A stretch of DNA of 59,195 nt from a virus, in IMG/VR virus record IMGVR_UViG_3300008448_000086, positions 1 through 59,195 of that record; one strand, written 5' to 3'. Position 1 is the first letter of the stretch. Each line of letters starts with the position of its first letter. A program made the translations under genes and the position numbers. The notes under the pieces are model-generated. The model searched no databases. It worked only from the letters and a program-made list of their open reading frames with translations, and was not told the origin of the DNA. This document shows positions 58,473 to 59,195 of this stretch, piece after piece.

Positions 58473-58599
58473 TGCCTGCAAACTTTTACTGCGTCAGTGG
58501 GCATTGCACTCCCATCCTACCTTACGATTAGGCTCTCGTTGCTGACTCCCTTGTGGAGTGAGAGGAACTACGACCCCTTGTACTTCGGGGACATTATCT
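58473..58599 (-). ncRNA. Structured region upstream of the tRNA-like element
   Basis: The 127-nt gap between the amidase stop and the tRNA-like element shows further hairpins on the minus strand: CCCC...GGGG, ACTCC/GGAGT within CTCTC/GAGAG, and TGGG/CCCA. They may form one RNA with the 3' tRNA-like domain. No tmRNA hallmarks are present. Confidence 0.4.
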
Positions 58600-59025
58600 T
58601 CAAATATCTTTATATTCTTCCTTTGCATCAAAGCAAGGACATGACTTAGAAACACCTGGGAAATCTGTATGACCTTGGATGACGGGGAATGTTCTCTGCT
58701 TGAGCGCTACTTCGTTTCTTACTTTCTTAATCGTGTCAATGAGAGCCTGCTTCTGAGCATCTGTTCTGTTATCCACCGGCTTACCATTCTTGTCAACTCC
58801 ACCTATGTAAGAGATATGTATAGACCTTGTATTGAATCCTGCTACGCCATTGGTAGGATTAGCTATATCTGACAGCTGTGTTACATTACCATTGGCCTCA
58901 ACAATAAAGTGATACCCCACGTTCCTCCACTTCAGAACGTTCTTCCAGTAGTTCCTGATAGACTGAATTTTGGTAGTCTGAGGAGTTGCTGTACAATGAA
59001 TAACGATGTAGTCTATCCTTCTCAT
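58600..59025 (-). CDS. N-acetylmuramoyl-L-alanine amidase endolysin
   Basis: 141 residues. DYIVIHCTATP (H10), GYHFIVEANGNV (Y38, H39), RSIHISYIGG, and the zinc-binding GHTDFPGVSKSCPCFDA (H119, K127, C129) are the Amidase_2 pattern of T7 lysozyme-type enzymes. It cleaves the peptidoglycan amide bond at lysis. The start overlaps the stop of the small membrane protein upstream (4 nt or less), so they form a lysis cassette. T7-type transcription inhibition is not implied, since no phage polymerase is seen. Confidence 0.9.
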   Translation of the reverse strand: MRRIDYIVIHCTATPQTTKIQSIRNYWKNVLKWRNVGYHFIVEANGNVTQLSDIANPTNGVAGFNTRSIHISYIGGVDKNGKPVDNRTDAQKQALIDTIKKVRNEVALKQRTFPVIQGHTDFPGVSKSCPCFDAKEEYKDI

Positions 59026-59123
59026 TTTCTTTTAGGCTTAACAAGATTTATCACTATCATCACTAGCCAAAACACAAGCAGGATTAATATATCCCTTGTG
59101 CCCTGCGCAGTAAAGTTATCCAT
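59022..59123 (-). CDS. 33-residue membrane protein, holin/spanin candidate
   Basis: ATG 59123 opens MDNFTAQGTRDILILLVFWLVMIVINLVKPKRK: a short polar start, one transmembrane segment and a basic tail. The stop overlaps the amidase start and the gene overlaps the partial membrane protein upstream. Context suggests holin or lysis protein. Confidence 0.55.
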   Translation of the reverse strand: MDNFTAQGTRDILILLVFWLVMIVINLVKPKRK

Positions 59124-59195
59124 ATAAATCCAGATATTAAAGCAATTGCTAAATAAATAATTCTTAATACCCAGAATTGAACTCTGTTTCCTATT
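59084..59195 (-). CDS. Partial membrane protein (5' part outside)
   Basis: The frame enters from the right edge and ends with TAA at 59084; VQFWVLRIIYLAIALISGFIWITLL is a transmembrane segment. The start is outside. Adjacent to an amidase, it is a candidate holin. Confidence 0.5.
   Translation of the reverse strand, partial: IGNRVQFWVLRIIYLAIALISGFIWITLLRRAQGIY

Noticed and set aside
58384-58599. tmRNA
   Set aside because: Acceptor and T-arm are tRNA-like, but the 5' end does not pair as in tmRNA and no tag reading frame or conserved D-loop is visible.
1-59195. Window as a closed circular genome
   Set aside because: Joining the ends would carry the fibre frame at base 1 into a different frame from the membrane protein at the right end, and the resulting residues do not look like fibre sequence.
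1-59195. CRISPR array, integrase or transposase gene
   Set aside because: No regularly spaced direct repeats and no recombinase motifs were found on either strand.

Overview
The window is 59 kb of a tailed, dsDNA bacteriophage that very probably infects a member of the Bacteroidota. I base this on the SD-less, A-rich gene leaders (many read like AAAACAAATCACAATG), on a promoter of the Bacteroidota type (TTTG-N19-TATATTTG at 54963-54993), on a VirE/BT4734-like primase domain fused to a helicase, and on secreted proteins with Bacteroidota-style signal peptides inside phage operons. The virion genes (portal, short connector-type proteins, a huge adsorption/stabilisation-type protein, large internal proteins, no tape measure or sheath) point to a podovirus, broadly reminiscent of crAss-like phages, but I see no phage RNA polymerase and no integrase. 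The window is not obviously a closed genome: a fibre gene is cut at base 1 and a membrane-protein gene at base 59195.

Layout. Bases 1-38986 are transcribed leftward (minus strand). Reading in the direction of transcription: a secreted virion-like protein and a beta-rich protein (38986-38024), a GroES-like protein, a small methyltransferase bracketed by 20-bp direct repeats, a winged-helix protein overlapping the TerL gene, TerL, portal, a cluster of small lysine-rich proteins, scaffold, major capsid protein (followed by three tandem terminators), connector/adaptor proteins, a 1173-residue stabilisation-type protein, internal virion proteins including a 2996-residue giant, then a tail-fibre/adhesion cassette (signal-peptide fibre, collagen-like fibre, arabinofuranosidase-like and discoidin-like domains).

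Bases 39000-41660 are a gene-poor divergence region. It holds a candidate large structured RNA with its own terminator, one small gene (40292-40783), an origin-like stretch full of hairpins and GTGCAAACGTCT repeats, and a D-arm-less tRNA-like element.

Bases 41663-57082 are transcribed rightward and hold many small genes followed by the replication and recombination module: an OmpR-type winged helix, Rad52-like annealing protein, a C5-cytosine methyltransferase inside an inverted-repeat cassette, a PDDEXK exonuclease, two DnaA-domain-IV-like proteins flanking a primase-helicase, an SSB-like protein, a ribbon-helix-helix protein, a nuclease-like protein and a RusA resolvase. From 57060 to the right end the minus strand is used again: DnaQ-like exonuclease, an unusual tRNA-like RNA, and a lysis cassette (zinc amidase plus two membrane proteins).

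How it fits together: annealing protein, exonuclease and resolvases give a complete phage recombination pathway around the replicative primase-helicase; the two DnaA-like proteins are candidate initiators or loaders acting on the repeat-rich non-coding region. The most unusual observations are a conserved-looking small basic protein encoded entirely inside the giant virion gene in another frame, two approximately 550-580-nt structured non-coding regions, two defective-looking tRNA-like elements, and the inverted-repeat methyltransferase cassette.
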